DNA of 64,000 nucleotides from Mesorhizobium sp. B4-1-4 (GTDB lineage Bacteria > Pseudomonadota > Alphaproteobacteria > Rhizobiales > Rhizobiaceae). Made by a program: the position numbers and the translations under genes. The number at the start of each line of letters is the position of its first letter. Within the stretch, counting starts at the first letter, position 1. The notes beneath the pieces were generated by a model. It was given only the letters and a program-made list of their open reading frames with translations, was not told the DNA's origin and did not search any database. The stretch covers positions 6,189,001 through 6,253,000 of the forward strand of contig NZ_CP083950.1 in the NCBI RefSeq assembly GCF_006439395.2, given 5' to 3'. Below are positions 8,848 through 18,406 of the stretch, piece after piece.

Positions 8848-9578
8848 GATACGCCCTCCGAACCGAAATACATGTCCATGATTTCCTGATGGTCGACTTC
8901 CGCACCCCGACTGACCTCGCGGCTGATCTCACCGTGGTCGACGAGATACATGCGATCCACGAGCGACAGGATGAAAGCGATGTCCTGCTCGACCAGCAGA
9001 AGCGGTATGCCGCGCCCGGATATTTCCGCAATGGCTTCAGCGAGCTCGTCCTTGAGCTTGGGCGACAACCCCAGCGTTGGTTCGTCGAGCATCAACATGC
9101 GCGGTGCGCACATCAGCCCAACACCGATCGCGAGCATCTGGCGCTCGCCGCCAGAAAGGGTCTTGCACTGCTGCTGCCGGCGTTCGGCAAGCCTGGGGAA
9201 GAGGTGGAGGACGTAGTCGAGGTTGGTCTTCTGCTCATGTCTGGCGCGCTCGGTGAAGGCGGCAAGCTCAAGCGTTTCCATGATCAGCATATCGGGGAAA
9301 AGCCAGTTTGCCTGCGGTACGTGGATGAGGCCGCGCTCCACGATCCTGTGGGGTGCCAGACCTTCAATCGCCTCACCCATGAAACGCACGCTGCCTGAGC
9401 GTGGACGGATCACGCGTGAGGCAGCGTTGAGCAGCGTGGTCTTGCCGTGGCCGTTCGGCCCGAACAGCCCGACGCGTTCCTTCGCTCCGACGTGAAGACT
9501 CATGCCGACAAGCACATCAGACGCATCATAGCCGGCATGCAGATCGACGATGTCCAGGGCGTTTGCAGCGTCGTTCAT
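8844..9578 (-). CDS. Liv-type ABC transporter ATP-binding protein (LivF-like)
   Basis: A 244-residue ATPase with Walker A FGPNGHGKTT (about residues 38-47), signature LSGGERQML (about 140) and Walker B MLMLDEPTLGLSP (about 160). The RVIRPRSGSVRF segment and overall length fit LivF. It is coupled to both neighbours by 4-bp overlaps. It would form the cytoplasmic ATPase pair with the LivG-like protein, and it carries the only canonical signature motif of the two. Confidence 0.9.
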   Translation of the reverse strand: MNDAANALDIVDLHAGYDASDVLVGMSLHVGAKERVGLFGPNGHGKTTLLNAASRVIRPRSGSVRFMGEAIEGLAPHRIVERGLIHVPQANWLFPDMLIMETLELAAFTERARHEQKTNLDYVLHLFPRLAERRQQQCKTLSGGERQMLAIGVGLMCAPRMLMLDEPTLGLSPKLKDELAEAIAEISGRGIPLLLVEQDIAFILSLVDRMYLVDHGEISREVSRGAEVDHQEIMDMYFGSEGVS

Positions 9579-10330
9579 AGCCGCGCCTCCCGTTTTCCAA
9601 GATAGGCTTCGACGACTTGCGGATTGCGCACCACCTCCTGCGGCTTGCCGGAAGCGATGATGGCGCCGTGGTTGAGGATCATCAGGTGATCGGAAACCTT
9701 GAGAAGTAGAGGCAAGACGTGTTCGATGAGAACGACGGTGATGCCCCGCTCATGCACTGTGCGGATGAGAGCGGAAAGGTCGGTTACCTCAGGCTTGGTC
9801 AAGCCGGCGGCCGGTTCATCCAAGAGCAGGACCTTGGGTCGGCCGGCAATTGCCGAAGCAATCATCAGCTGCTTGCGCTCGAACACCGACAGGTCGCAGG
9901 CCGCTCTCTCGCGCCGGTCTGGCGCCAGCGACACATCGTCAAGCGCTTGCTCGGTGGCATCTGACGCCTCCTTCGACGTCATCTGCGCGCAATAGACGGC
10001 GCTGGCGTAGACATTGTCGCGCGCGCTGAGCGTGGCGAACTCGGCGTCCTTCTGGAACGTGCGAACCACGCCGGCACGGCTGATTTGATGTGGCTTTAGG
10101 CGGTGGATGGGTTTTCCTTCCAGGAGGACCTCGCCCGCGCTCGGCGAAAAGGGAATGCCGGTGATGATGTTGAAGAGTGTGCTCTTGCCGCTGCCGTTGG
10201 GGCCGGCGATCCCAAAGATCTCACCCTTCCCAACGTCGAACGATACGTTATCGACGGCAACCAGCGCACCGAAGCGTCGGGTCACCTCGCGGACCTCGAG
10301 CAGCGGCGGGTATTCAGTTCGTTCAGCCAT
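9575..10330 (-). CDS. Liv-type ABC transporter ATP-binding protein (LivG-like, altered signature motif)
   Basis: A 251-residue ATPase with Walker A AGPNGSGKST and Walker B VLLLDEPAAGLT, which has the LivG-type DEPAAGL. The expected signature (LSxGxxR in LivG) reads CDLSVFERKQLMIASA, so the conserved Gly is replaced. Because ABC dimers hydrolyse at two sites, one degenerate site is compatible with transport. ATG 10330 is preferred over 10369 because the family normally begins a few residues before PLLEVREVTRRFG. It overlaps the LivF-like gene by 4 bp. Confidence 0.88.
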   Translation of the reverse strand: MAERTEYPPLLEVREVTRRFGALVAVDNVSFDVGKGEIFGIAGPNGSGKSTLFNIITGIPFSPSAGEVLLEGKPIHRLKPHQISRAGVVRTFQKDAEFATLSARDNVYASAVYCAQMTSKEASDATEQALDDVSLAPDRRERAACDLSVFERKQLMIASAIAGRPKVLLLDEPAAGLTKPEVTDLSALIRTVHERGITVVLIEHVLPLLLKVSDHLMILNHGAIIASGKPQEVVRNPQVVEAYLGKREARL

Positions 10331-10405
10331 AATGCTGTCTCTGCACATCGAGAGAAAAAGGGTGGCCACACGCCGTCAAACGCATGGCCACCAGGCTTGG
10401 GAGTG

Positions 10406-11642
10406 CTACTGCTTCATCCAAGGGGGCGTGCGGAATTCACCGTCCGCATACTGACCCGGGTAGAACAAGACCCGTTGTCCGTCCCAGATCTGGAAGAATT
10501 GAATAGGCAGCGCCTCGTCGCCCTGAACGGCAAGATGCGTCTTTGGATCGAAGGACAGCACGCCGCTGACGATCTTCTTGTTGGTCTCGCCGAGCGCCTT
10601 GCCGATTTCGAGCCTCTTGGTGGGATCGCCGACCTTCTTCAGTGCATCCGCATAGGCATAGACTTCCTCGTACAGCAGCGGTCCGTAGGTGCCTGGCTCG
10701 TTGCCATACTTGCCCTTGTATTTGGCAATGACCTCGGCGGCGCGAGGATTTTTGGGCGTAATCAGCGAACCGCCAAGCAGATCATAGACAATTCCGGTCG
10801 CCTTCTTTCCCGACAGGTTGAGAAACTCCGGCACCGAGGGCGCATATTGAATGAAGACCAGGCTGTCGGTCGGCTGCTCGAGGAACTGGGTCAGGAACTT
10901 CGCCGCATTGCCAGGTTGGTAATCGGTGTTGATGATGAGCGCCGGATTTTCCTGGCGGACCTTGGCCAGGAAGGTTCGCCAATCGGAGATTTCGCCGAAC
11001 GGCAGAAGGTCGGCTGACGTGACGGTCCAGCCCGCATCCTGGAAGCTCTTCTGCAAACCCTCCATGATGCTCTTCGAATAGGGATTGTCGGAGGAAATGA
11101 GCGCCACCTTCGTATTCGACAGCTTCAGTTTCCCACTGGTCTGAAGGCCCTTCAGAACGGGCACCATGGCCGTGTTGTAGGCATCATAGGAAGGGGTGAG
11201 CGACCAGACAGTCGGGAACTTGTCCGGCTCGGGCGCTATGATGTCGCGCGTCTGGGAGGAACTCGCCGCAATCAGGTACGGCATCTCCTGCTCCGCCATG
11301 GTCTGGATTTCGAAGTTGCTGCCGCTGGCGTAACCGGTGATGACGGCATTCAGATCAGGATCGCCAACCAGCCGCTCGACGGCACTCGTCACGGCGTCGG
11401 CTGACTGGTTCTGCGTGTCGCCAACCACGACCTCAAACTTGTAGCCGGCCACCCCACCTGCTGCGTTGATCTCCTCGACGGCTAGCTTGGCACCGTTGAC
11501 CATTTCGTTGCCGTCGGCCGCGGTCCCTCCTGTCAAAGGTGCCAGGACGCCTATCTTGGCGACCTTGTCTTTCGGCACGCGCGGGTAGCGCCATCATCAG
11601 GGCTGCGAAGGCAGCGGTGGTCCAGAATTTTACGTATCCCAT
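10406..11642 (-). pseudogene. Liv-type substrate-binding protein, frameshifted after the signal peptide
   Basis: The intact part (10406-11578, about 390 residues) is a type I periplasmic binding protein. It begins KVAKIGVLAPLTGGTAADG and contains GVAGYKFEVVVGDTQNQ and a Leu/Ile/Val-type two-lobe sequence. Its frame has no secretion signal. One frame away, ATG 11640-11642 starts MGYVKFWTTAAFAALMMALP plus ARA, a textbook Sec signal peptide. The two join at GCCGAAAGACAAGG near 11575, where a 2-base loss in a run of A would explain the break. So this is one gene broken by a small indel, or a sequencing error. The gene sits between the M20 deacylase and LivG and should bind the importer's ligand, perhaps an N-acyl amino acid. 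Confidence 0.8.
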
Positions 11643-11667
11643 GTTCGTGTTCCCTTTTTTGTTTGAG

Positions 11668-13005
11668 TTATTGCTTCACACCACACCAATCGATGATCGA
11701 GGCCGCGAGCGTTTTGGTCGTCTCTTCCAGCGAGGCGACGTCCACGTACTCGTCCAGGCCGTGGAAGCCATCGCCAGACGCTCCGCAGACGACCGCATCG
11801 ACCCCTGCGCCAGCGTAATGGGCAGCGTCGCTGACAAAAATGACGCCGCTTATCTTATGCTCGCCCCCGAGCTCAGCTCGACGTTTGACGAGCGACTGCA
11901 CGATCGGGTGATCGGGCGAGGTGTCCATGGGCGGGAAATGCAGCCCGCCAAGCTCCCACGCGACCTTGATGGGATTCTCCTGCAGCCAAAGATCCTGTTG
12001 GCAGAAATGATGCACGAACTCCTCGAATTCAGAGCGGATCTCCTCCTTCGTCTGAAAGGGAAGGAAGTTATAGTCGAGGTCGAGCACAGCCACGTCCGGG
12101 ATGATGCATGGATTGGTCATGACCAGCGGCAGCCCGTCAGGGCCGAGCCCCGCGCCGCCGCGTATGACGCCGACATTGATCGTATTCCATCCGGGCGGCA
12201 GCAGCGGGTGCTGGCGATGCCGGCAGCGCGAGCTTTCAAAATTCCTCAGAGCGTCCAGAAAACGACCTGCGATGTCGATCGCATTCACCGCCGGCCGCAG
12301 CCGATCTGGCCCGTCACGCTGCGGCCAAATCTCGTTGTAGCGCCAGGCCGCATGGCCCTGTCGGCCAGTGATCGTTACCCGGATCCACTCCACGCCGCCC
12401 TCGCAGGGCTGGATATCACCCCAGCTTGGCTCCGTGATGATCGCGGCCTTGGCTAGATGTCCGCGCTTGAGGGCATCGATCGCGCCGAACCCGCCGGTCT
12501 CCTCGTCCACCACCGCATGAATGGCAACGCGCCCGTCAAGCTCTATTCCGGCTTTGCGGATGCCGCGAACCGCAGCGATTGCCGCGGCCACGCCGCTTTT
12601 CATGTCCACGGCGCCACGCCCGTAGAGCTTGCCGTCCTTGATCTCGCCGCCGAAGGGATCGACCGTCCAGGCTTCCCGCTCGCCTATCGGCACGGTGTCG
12701 ATATGGCCGCACAGCAACAGACTGCGCTCTTCCGAGCCCGCAAGCTGGCCGACCACGTTCGGCCTGTCAGGAAATACATCCCACCGGTCGACTGTCATGC
12801 CGATCGAAGTCAGCTCCGCTTCGACTAGGTCCTGCAGCGCATCCTCTCGGTTCTGGAGCGGGTCTGTAATGAATTTCGGGTTGACCGAGGGAATGCGAAC
12901 GAGCCTTTGCGTGAGGTTGGTTGCATATCCCCCCTCATCATCGATCGCCTTCCATGCAGCTTTCACCGCAGCTTCAACATTGGCCATTTCGCTTGAAGAT
13001 TTCAT
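11668..13005 (-). CDS. M20-family deacylase (ArgE/DapE/ACY1-like)
   Basis: A 445-residue zinc-dependent amidohydrolase of the M20 family. LLCGHIDTVPIG (about residues 95-106) gives the first metal His and Asp, GRGAVDMKSG (about 130) the bridging Asp, and VVDEETGGFGA (about 165) the general-base Glu pair. SGVIFVSDAAHYAGAGV and GFHGLDEYV near the end supply the remaining ligands. Family members remove acyl groups from amino acids or cut N-succinyl-diaminopimelate. It is the first gene of the Liv operon; GGGAG lies 8 bp before ATG 13005. Together with the importer it suggests uptake and deacylation of an N-acylated or amide-linked amino acid. The exact substrate is unknown. Confidence 0.85.
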   Translation of the reverse strand: MKSSSEMANVEAAVKAAWKAIDDEGGYATNLTQRLVRIPSVNPKFITDPLQNREDALQDLVEAELTSIGMTVDRWDVFPDRPNVVGQLAGSEERSLLLCGHIDTVPIGEREAWTVDPFGGEIKDGKLYGRGAVDMKSGVAAAIAAVRGIRKAGIELDGRVAIHAVVDEETGGFGAIDALKRGHLAKAAIITEPSWGDIQPCEGGVEWIRVTITGRQGHAAWRYNEIWPQRDGPDRLRPAVNAIDIAGRFLDALRNFESSRCRHRQHPLLPPGWNTINVGVIRGGAGLGPDGLPLVMTNPCIIPDVAVLDLDYNFLPFQTKEEIRSEFEEFVHHFCQQDLWLQENPIKVAWELGGLHFPPMDTSPDHPIVQSLVKRRAELGGEHKISGVIFVSDAAHYAGAGVDAVVCGASGDGFHGLDEYVDVASLEETTKTLAASIIDWCGVKQ

Positions 13006-13333
13006 GACGGTGCTCCCTTCTTCGTTGAATTCGTTGACGGTCAGACCCGCACAAGTCGGCGATGAGGCAGCGGGTGCTGAGCCACCTGTTTCTGTCGGGT
13101 CGAAGCCTGCGGCTACTCCGGCTCGCTTAGGAGCGGCCGGTAAGCTGAAGGCACGTTCTTCGCGTTACATTTTTTGTTCATATCACCCTTATATGTATCG
13201 AGCAAACGCCGTTGTAAATCCCTCAATCTGCTGAATTCCGCTAAATTCGACGCGATCATACCGTCGCAGTCGTTACATTTCGCTATTGAATGATAGACAT
13301 ATTTAGTCCATATAACTCGCTAAAAGGAACAAC
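13006..13333. promoter_or_regulatory. Divergent control region with two GTTACATTT boxes
   Basis: This 328-bp region separates the minus-strand deacylase/Liv operon from the plus-strand RpiR gene. GTTACATTT occurs at 13164-13172 and 13272-13280, and a near-identical ATTACATTT occurs at 20615-20623 upstream of the paralogous RpiR gene. The TTACA half-site resembles those known for RpiR/HexR regulators, so these are candidate operators. The last 70 bp before 13334 are AT-rich and fit a promoter. No ORF here is convincing. Confidence 0.45.
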
Positions 13334-14200
13334 ATGGCCTCTCCTCAAGACACCCTAATGTGGCGGCTGCGGCAAGATGCGGCGGGGATGACACGTTCTG
13401 AGCGAAGGGTCGCCCGAACCCTGCTTCGGACAAACCTTCGAGCTGCTCGTGGGACTCTGGCCACGCTCGCCGGTGAAGCAGATGTAAGTGCCCCCTCGGT
13501 GCTGCGCTTCATCTCTCGACTGGGCTTCGAGGGGTTCTCGGCGTTTCAGCAGGCTGTCGAAAACGAATTCGCCCAGCGGATCAGCTCACCGGCAATGCAG
13601 CTAAGCAGCCGAACGATGACTGGAATGGACGCCAGTGCTTTTCTTTCCGAAGCGCATCGCCAGGTGGTGGCGAGCATCGACGCGACATTCGAGGCGATAA
13701 GCGCCAAGGATTTCGATCGCGCCGCGGGGCTCTTGCGTAATCCAAAACGCAACATCTACATCCTCGGAGGTCGATTTAGCCGATTGTTCGCCGAATACCT
13801 GACGTGGCGGCTCTACCAACTGAGAATTGATGTGCGTTCGGCCGGAGCGACGTCGCTCGTTCTCACAAAGGAAGAAGAGCTTCCAGAGATCGGTCGCTCC
13901 ACGATTCTTGTTGCGTTCGATTTTCGTAGGTATCAAACGGATGTCATCGAGTTTGCGCGCACCGCGGTGGAACAAGGTGCCCTTCTTATTGTCATCACCG
14001 ACACCTGGATGTCGCCGATGGTGGACTTCGCATCAGTAGTCTTGCCCGTCCACATTGAAGCCCCATGGGGACAGGACAGCTTTGCTAATGGGGCCATGCT
14101 GATCGAGCTTCTGTTCGGTCGCGTTCTAAGCGAATGCGATGACGATGCCTTCTCCCGAATGAGGGTTTTAGAAGGACATCAGCGCGGGATGCTGGACTGA
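13334..14200 (+). CDS. MurR/RpiR-family transcriptional regulator
   Basis: A 288-residue regulator. The N-terminal HTH_6 domain (about residues 1-80) shows TRSERRVARTLLRTNLRAAR and the recognition helix ADVSAPSVLRFISRLGFEGF. The SIS domain (about 125-260), with NIYILGGRFSRLFAEYLTWR, binds a phosphorylated sugar or other small ligand in the family. It is 32 bp upstream of the glutamine-synthetase-like gene and leads that cluster. It is clearly paralogous to the regulator at 20941: both contain AFDFRRYQ followed by IEFA/IEFC and EQ, and TDxWxSPxxDFAS. Whether it activates or represses is unknown. Confidence 0.9.
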   Translation: MASPQDTLMWRLRQDAAGMTRSERRVARTLLRTNLRAARGTLATLAGEADVSAPSVLRFISRLGFEGFSAFQQAVENEFAQRISSPAMQLSSRTMTGMDASAFLSEAHRQVVASIDATFEAISAKDFDRAAGLLRNPKRNIYILGGRFSRLFAEYLTWRLYQLRIDVRSAGATSLVLTKEEELPEIGRSTILVAFDFRRYQTDVIEFARTAVEQGALLIVITDTWMSPMVDFASVVLPVHIEAPWGQDSFANGAMLIELLFGRVLSECDDDAFSRMRVLEGHQRGMLD

Positions 14201-14232
14201 TCATTTCAAAATTGAACGACGAGGGAGTTGAA

Positions 14233-15549
14233 ATGCAAAAGACATCGAACGGCGAGGACGTCTCGCTGGTAGGGCTTGTCTGGGTAGATTTGTGTGGAAT
14301 CGCGCGCGTCCGAGGGGTTCCGGTAAAATACCTCGGGTCGAAAGCGGACTACGGCCTCAGCTTCCCGTCCTGCGGACAGGCCATGACGATGTTCGGGGAT
14401 ATCATCGACAATCCGTGGGGTGGCGTCGGTGACGTGCGTCAGATTCCGGTCATGTCAACTTTGGTGAGGCCCGGGGACGAAGGCTTTGGCCTCGTCCTGT
14501 CGGAAGCGATGGGATCGGACGGCAAGCCATGGGACCTTTGCGCGCGCACTCTGCTGCGGGGGATCGTCAACAAGTACGAAAACGAGCTTGGCGTCAAAGT
14601 ACACGCAACTTTCGAGCAGGAGTTCAAGCTGCTTGGCGACAAAGAGCCGGCGCTCTCCATGACTGTCGAAGCCTGGCAACAGATAGCGCCGCTTGATGCG
14701 GTCATCGTGCGCCGGCTTGAGGCCGCTGGAATCCAGATCGAAGCCTTTGAACCAGAGTTCGTCCCTTCCCAATATGAATTATCAGTTGCGCCGAAGGACG
14801 CGGTACGGGCGGCTGACGAAGCTGTAATCATCCGCGAGACTGTCCGTGACGCCGCTCGCAGGGCCGGCTATCACGCTACCTTCGCTCCTAAGACCAGCAT
14901 CGACAAGGGCGGTTCGGGATTGCATATTCACATCAGCTTCACCGACCAGAACGGTCGGCCAATCCTGTATGACGCGAACGGCAAAAGCAGGCTCAGTTCC
15001 CTCGGTCAGGGCTTTGTCTCAGGGGTGTTGCGCCACGGGAGGGCGCTGCTTCCCTTCGTGGCCCCTGGGGTCGCATCATACTACCGCCTGGGCCCCAAAA
15101 AATGGAGCACAGGCTACGTCGCCTACGGCACGTCAAATCGCGAAGCGATGCTGCGCATCTGCTCGCTGCCAACTGATGATCAGGAACGCAAGGCAAAAAG
15201 CTTCAACATCGAGTTTCGCGCAGCCGATGGGCTTTGCAACCCATATCTAGCGCTTGCTGCAATCCTGATTGCCGGGATGCAAGGCATCCAGAACAAGCTG
15301 CCGCTTCCACCCGCCATGGATGCCGACCCATCGAAGTTGTCACAACCAGAGCTGGACGCGTTGCAACTGGTCCCGGTCCCCTCCTCTCTGGAGGAGGCAC
15401 TGAAGGATCTCGACGCCGACGACGCGCTCAAGGCCGCTCTTCCTCGGATACTCGTTGATATGGTCATGGCGTTGCGCCGCCGGGAGATTAGCCAATTCAA
15501 GGATTTAGATCCCGACGCTATCTGTACGCAATATGCGAAGATTTACTAA
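14233..15549 (+). CDS. Glutamine-synthetase-like gamma-glutamyl ligase
   Basis: A 438-residue GS-fold enzyme. The beta-grasp domain opens with GLVWVDLCGIARVRGVPVKY, and the catalytic domain contains HATFEQEFKLL (metal Glu), SGLHIHISFTD (metal His) and RAADGLCNPYLALAA. In the ammonia-assimilating GlnA the last region has NRTHAIRIP-type residues; here it is GTSNREAMLRICSL, which places it with PuuA/FluG-type ligases that join glutamate to an amine. GAGGGAG upstream favours ATG 14233 over the earlier TTG. A FluG-type amidohydrolase follows 38 bp later and an amidase after that, so gamma-glutamylation of an amine in a degradation pathway is the likely role. True GlnA activity is less likely. Confidence 0.8.
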   Translation: MQKTSNGEDVSLVGLVWVDLCGIARVRGVPVKYLGSKADYGLSFPSCGQAMTMFGDIIDNPWGGVGDVRQIPVMSTLVRPGDEGFGLVLSEAMGSDGKPWDLCARTLLRGIVNKYENELGVKVHATFEQEFKLLGDKEPALSMTVEAWQQIAPLDAVIVRRLEAAGIQIEAFEPEFVPSQYELSVAPKDAVRAADEAVIIRETVRDAARRAGYHATFAPKTSIDKGGSGLHIHISFTDQNGRPILYDANGKSRLSSLGQGFVSGVLRHGRALLPFVAPGVASYYRLGPKKWSTGYVAYGTSNREAMLRICSLPTDDQERKAKSFNIEFRAADGLCNPYLALAAILIAGMQGIQNKLPLPPAMDADPSKLSQPELDALQLVPVPSSLEEALKDLDADDALKAALPRILVDMVMALRRREISQFKDLDPDAICTQYAKIY

Positions 15550-15587
15550 TTTCCTGATCTTATAAGCAACGTTGCTGAGGATTCGAA

Positions 15588-16724
15588 ATGACTATCCCGA
15601 CAATAGACTTGCCGCTGATTGACCACCACACGCACGGCGTGATTCCGAAGGACTTGGATTACAAGCAATTTCAGCAGGCTTTCAGTGAAAGCTATCTCCC
15701 TCCACCTGACGGTGCAACGGAGTTCCAAAAGCCGCTTGGGCTTGCCATTCGCCGATTTTGTCCGCCGATCCTGGATCTCGAGCCGCATGTCAGTGGCGAG
15801 CGTTACGTCGAAAGGCGGCTTGAACTCGGTGCGACAGAGGTCAATCGACGATTCCTCCGGGCCGGAGGTTTCGAGCGTCTTATCATCGATACGGGCTTCA
15901 AGAGTGACTCCATCCTCAATGTGGAACAGATGGCCGAAATTGCAGCGGTCCCGGCAAATGAAGTGGTCCGCATTGAAGCCGTCGCCGAGGACGTTGTGCG
16001 ATCGGGGGTGGATGCAGCTGGGTTTGCCGACAGTTTCCGGGAAAGGCTTCTCAGTCGCAGCCGCGATGCCATCGGTCTGAAGACCATCGTCGCGTATCGC
16101 ACCACTTTCAAGGTTGATCAATCCAGGCCGGCCGAAAACGATCTGGCGGCCGCGGCGGGCGAATGGATGAAGGAGATCGAGACAACCGGCAAGGTGAGAC
16201 TTACGCATCCTGTGCTCGTGCGCGCTGCCCTATGGACGGCAGGTGATATTTGTCGTCAACGAAAATTCCCGCTTCAGGTCCATTCTGGGCTGGGCGACGA
16301 TGTCTACATCCATGCCTGCGATCCCTCGCACTTTACTGACTTCATCAAGTCGATGCAGGATTGGGAGGTTCCCATCACTCTCCTCCACAACTATCCATTC
16401 ATTCGTGAGGCTGGCTGGTTGTCTGAGATCTACCGGAATGTCTACTTGGATACGGGCGTCGTCCAGAATTATACTGGACCATCCTCCGCAAGGATTATTC
16501 AGGAATCGCTGGAGACCGCCAAATTCTCCAAGCTTCTTTTCAGTACTGATGCGATTGGTTTGAGCGAGTTATATTACCTCGGCTCGGTCCTTTTCCGGCG
16601 CGGCCTCAAGATCGCCCTGGATCAGTGGCTTTCCGATGACTTCATTACGCTCCAAGACGCCGATGAAATCATTCAGTCTGTCGCTTATGGGAACGCCCGG
16701 AGAATCTACAATCTTGAGGCTTGA
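15588..16724 (+). CDS. Amidohydrolase-2 family protein (FluG N-terminal-like)
   Basis: A 378-residue TIM-barrel hydrolase. PLIDHHTHGVIP near the N-terminus supplies the HxH metal site, LQVHSGLGDD (about residues 225-234) and LLHNYPFIREAGWL (about 267) the later His ligands, and FSTDAIGLSELYYLG (about 320) the catalytic Asp. This layout is that of the N-terminal half of fungal FluG and plant NodGS, where it is fused to a GS-like domain. Here the GS-like ligase is encoded just upstream as a separate gene, 38 bp away. The pair could act on the same gamma-glutamyl or amide intermediate. The reaction itself is not established. Confidence 0.75.
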   Translation: MTIPTIDLPLIDHHTHGVIPKDLDYKQFQQAFSESYLPPPDGATEFQKPLGLAIRRFCPPILDLEPHVSGERYVERRLELGATEVNRRFLRAGGFERLIIDTGFKSDSILNVEQMAEIAAVPANEVVRIEAVAEDVVRSGVDAAGFADSFRERLLSRSRDAIGLKTIVAYRTTFKVDQSRPAENDLAAAAGEWMKEIETTGKVRLTHPVLVRAALWTAGDICRQRKFPLQVHSGLGDDVYIHACDPSHFTDFIKSMQDWEVPITLLHNYPFIREAGWLSEIYRNVYLDTGVVQNYTGPSSARIIQESLETAKFSKLLFSTDAIGLSELYYLGSVLFRRGLKIALDQWLSDDFITLQDADEIIQSVAYGNARRIYNLEA

Positions 16725-16772
16725 AACCTAGCCCTATCAGAACCGCATCCAAAAGTCCTGGAGGACCATTGC

Positions 16773-18209
16773 GTGCCCACGAGTTGCTATTCCTTTCCCG
16801 ACTATGAGAAATACGATGCCGTAGGACTTGCAGAGCTTGTCAGAAAACGAGAGGTCACGCCGCTCGAACTCATTGACGCCGCCATTGAGCGGATCGAGGC
16901 TCTGAACCCCCGCCTCAACGCAGTCACGATCAAGACCTATGAGACTGCGAAACAGGCTGCGCAGCGTCCGCTGTCGGGGTCTCCCTTCGATGGCGTTCCG
17001 TATCTGGCCAAGGATCTTGCTAGTTCCTGGGAAGGGGTGCCGTCGACCAACAGCTGCCGATGGCTGTCCGAAGTCCGGTCACACCACGACAGCGAATTGG
17101 TTCGCCGGACAAAGCGTGCGGGGTTCATTAATCTTGGAAAGACAAACGTTCCGGAGAATGGGTGGTGCCTCAGCACGGAATCCGACATGTGGGGGCCGAC
17201 CATCAACCCGTGGGACGCAACCAAGGTACCCGGGGGATCCAGCGGAGGCGCTGCAGTGGCCGTGGCTTCAGGCATGCTTCCGATGGCCGAGGCGTCGGAC
17301 GGCGCCGGCTCAATCCGCGCGCCGGCAGCTATCAACGGCCTAGTGGGGCTTAAACCTTCTCGCGGTCGCATTACGTTCGCGCCGGATGCTGCCGACTTCT
17401 GGTTCGGAGGAGCTCTCTTCTTTGCGCTGTCGCGGAGTGTGCGCGACAGCGCCGCAATGTTGGACGCCCTGGCAGGAGCGCTGCCTGGCGAGCCGTATGC
17501 CAAGGCGATCCCCGAGCGCCCCTACGCGCTGGAAGCCCTGCGCGGCGCGCGACGTCCACTTCGTGTTGGCTTCTCCACGCATAACCCTCGTGGAGACGTC
17601 AATGCGCCTCCCGTCAACCAATCGGTCCTCCACGCAGCACGGCTTGCCGAAGACCTCGGCCACAATGTCGAGGAGTTCCAGTTCGATTTCGACTTCCCAA
17701 CGTTCTGGAAGGCCTACACCCAAGTGATTTCCGTGCAGACGGCGGCGTTCTTCGGCTTTATGGAACGGGAACTTGCAAAGCCGTTGAGGGCAGAGGATTT
17801 CGCGACGGCGACCTGGACCGGTATTGAGCGCGGAAGGTCGACAACCGCCGTGGAATACCATAGTTGCATCGACACCATGCAGTTGGGTGCAAAGGCAATT
17901 GCAAAATTGGCCGCCCCATTTGACGCAATCATTCTGCCGGTGCTTCCGCAGGGTACGCGGCCATTGGGCACCTACAACATGAGCCTCGACATCGTCGCGT
18001 ATAACGACGGTCCCCTAGGGGAAGACAATGCGTATCTGGGACCCTTCAACATCTCGGGCCAGCCCGCAATAACCTTGCCGTTATCCGAGACCCCTGTAGG
18101 TCTGCCGATAGGTGTGCAAATCGTTGCCAATGAGGGTGACGAGGCCACGCTTATCTCGCTCGCGGCAGATTTTGAACGCATCTTACCATGGCATCAACGT
18201 CGGCCTTGA
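16773..18209 (+). CDS. Amidase signature enzyme (NylA-like subgroup)
   Basis: A 478-residue serine amidase with the Ser-cisSer-Lys triad visible: Lys in GVPYLAKDLASSW (about residue 74), cis-Ser in GGSSGGAAVAVASG (about 155), and nucleophile Ser in DGAGSIRAPAAINGL (about 179). The SGSPFDGVPYLAKD block is shared with the amidase at 23980 and recalls 6-aminohexanoate-cyclic-dimer hydrolases. It hydrolyses an amide to acid and amine or ammonia; the substrate is unknown. It follows the GS/FluG pair by 48 bp and is probably co-transcribed. The start is GTG 16773 with GGAGG about 10 bp before it. Confidence 0.88.
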   Translation: MPTSCYSFPDYEKYDAVGLAELVRKREVTPLELIDAAIERIEALNPRLNAVTIKTYETAKQAAQRPLSGSPFDGVPYLAKDLASSWEGVPSTNSCRWLSEVRSHHDSELVRRTKRAGFINLGKTNVPENGWCLSTESDMWGPTINPWDATKVPGGSSGGAAVAVASGMLPMAEASDGAGSIRAPAAINGLVGLKPSRGRITFAPDAADFWFGGALFFALSRSVRDSAAMLDALAGALPGEPYAKAIPERPYALEALRGARRPLRVGFSTHNPRGDVNAPPVNQSVLHAARLAEDLGHNVEEFQFDFDFPTFWKAYTQVISVQTAAFFGFMERELAKPLRAEDFATATWTGIERGRSTTAVEYHSCIDTMQLGAKAIAKLAAPFDAIILPVLPQGTRPLGTYNMSLDIVAYNDGPLGEDNAYLGPFNISGQPAITLPLSETPVGLPIGVQIVANEGDEATLISLAADFERILPWHQRRP

Positions 18210-18406
18210 TACGGATGAGGACCATGGCCAGCCGAGTGGATCGCCAAGTTTCCACTGTCGTCTCAACAACGACGCTATGGTCACCATAGCAAGCAACTTC
18301 GCGGGCCGACCGAGCCCGTGTGCTGTCGTCGAAGGGATTCGACAACAGCATCACTCTGCAGAGCACTTGTCGGTTTCGTGGTGGTCTAAGAAGAGAAACC
18401 TGGCCG

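Noticed and set aside
10103..11017. 304-codon plus-strand ORF over the LivG and binding-protein genes
   Set aside because: It runs antisense across two genes and shows no recognisable domain.
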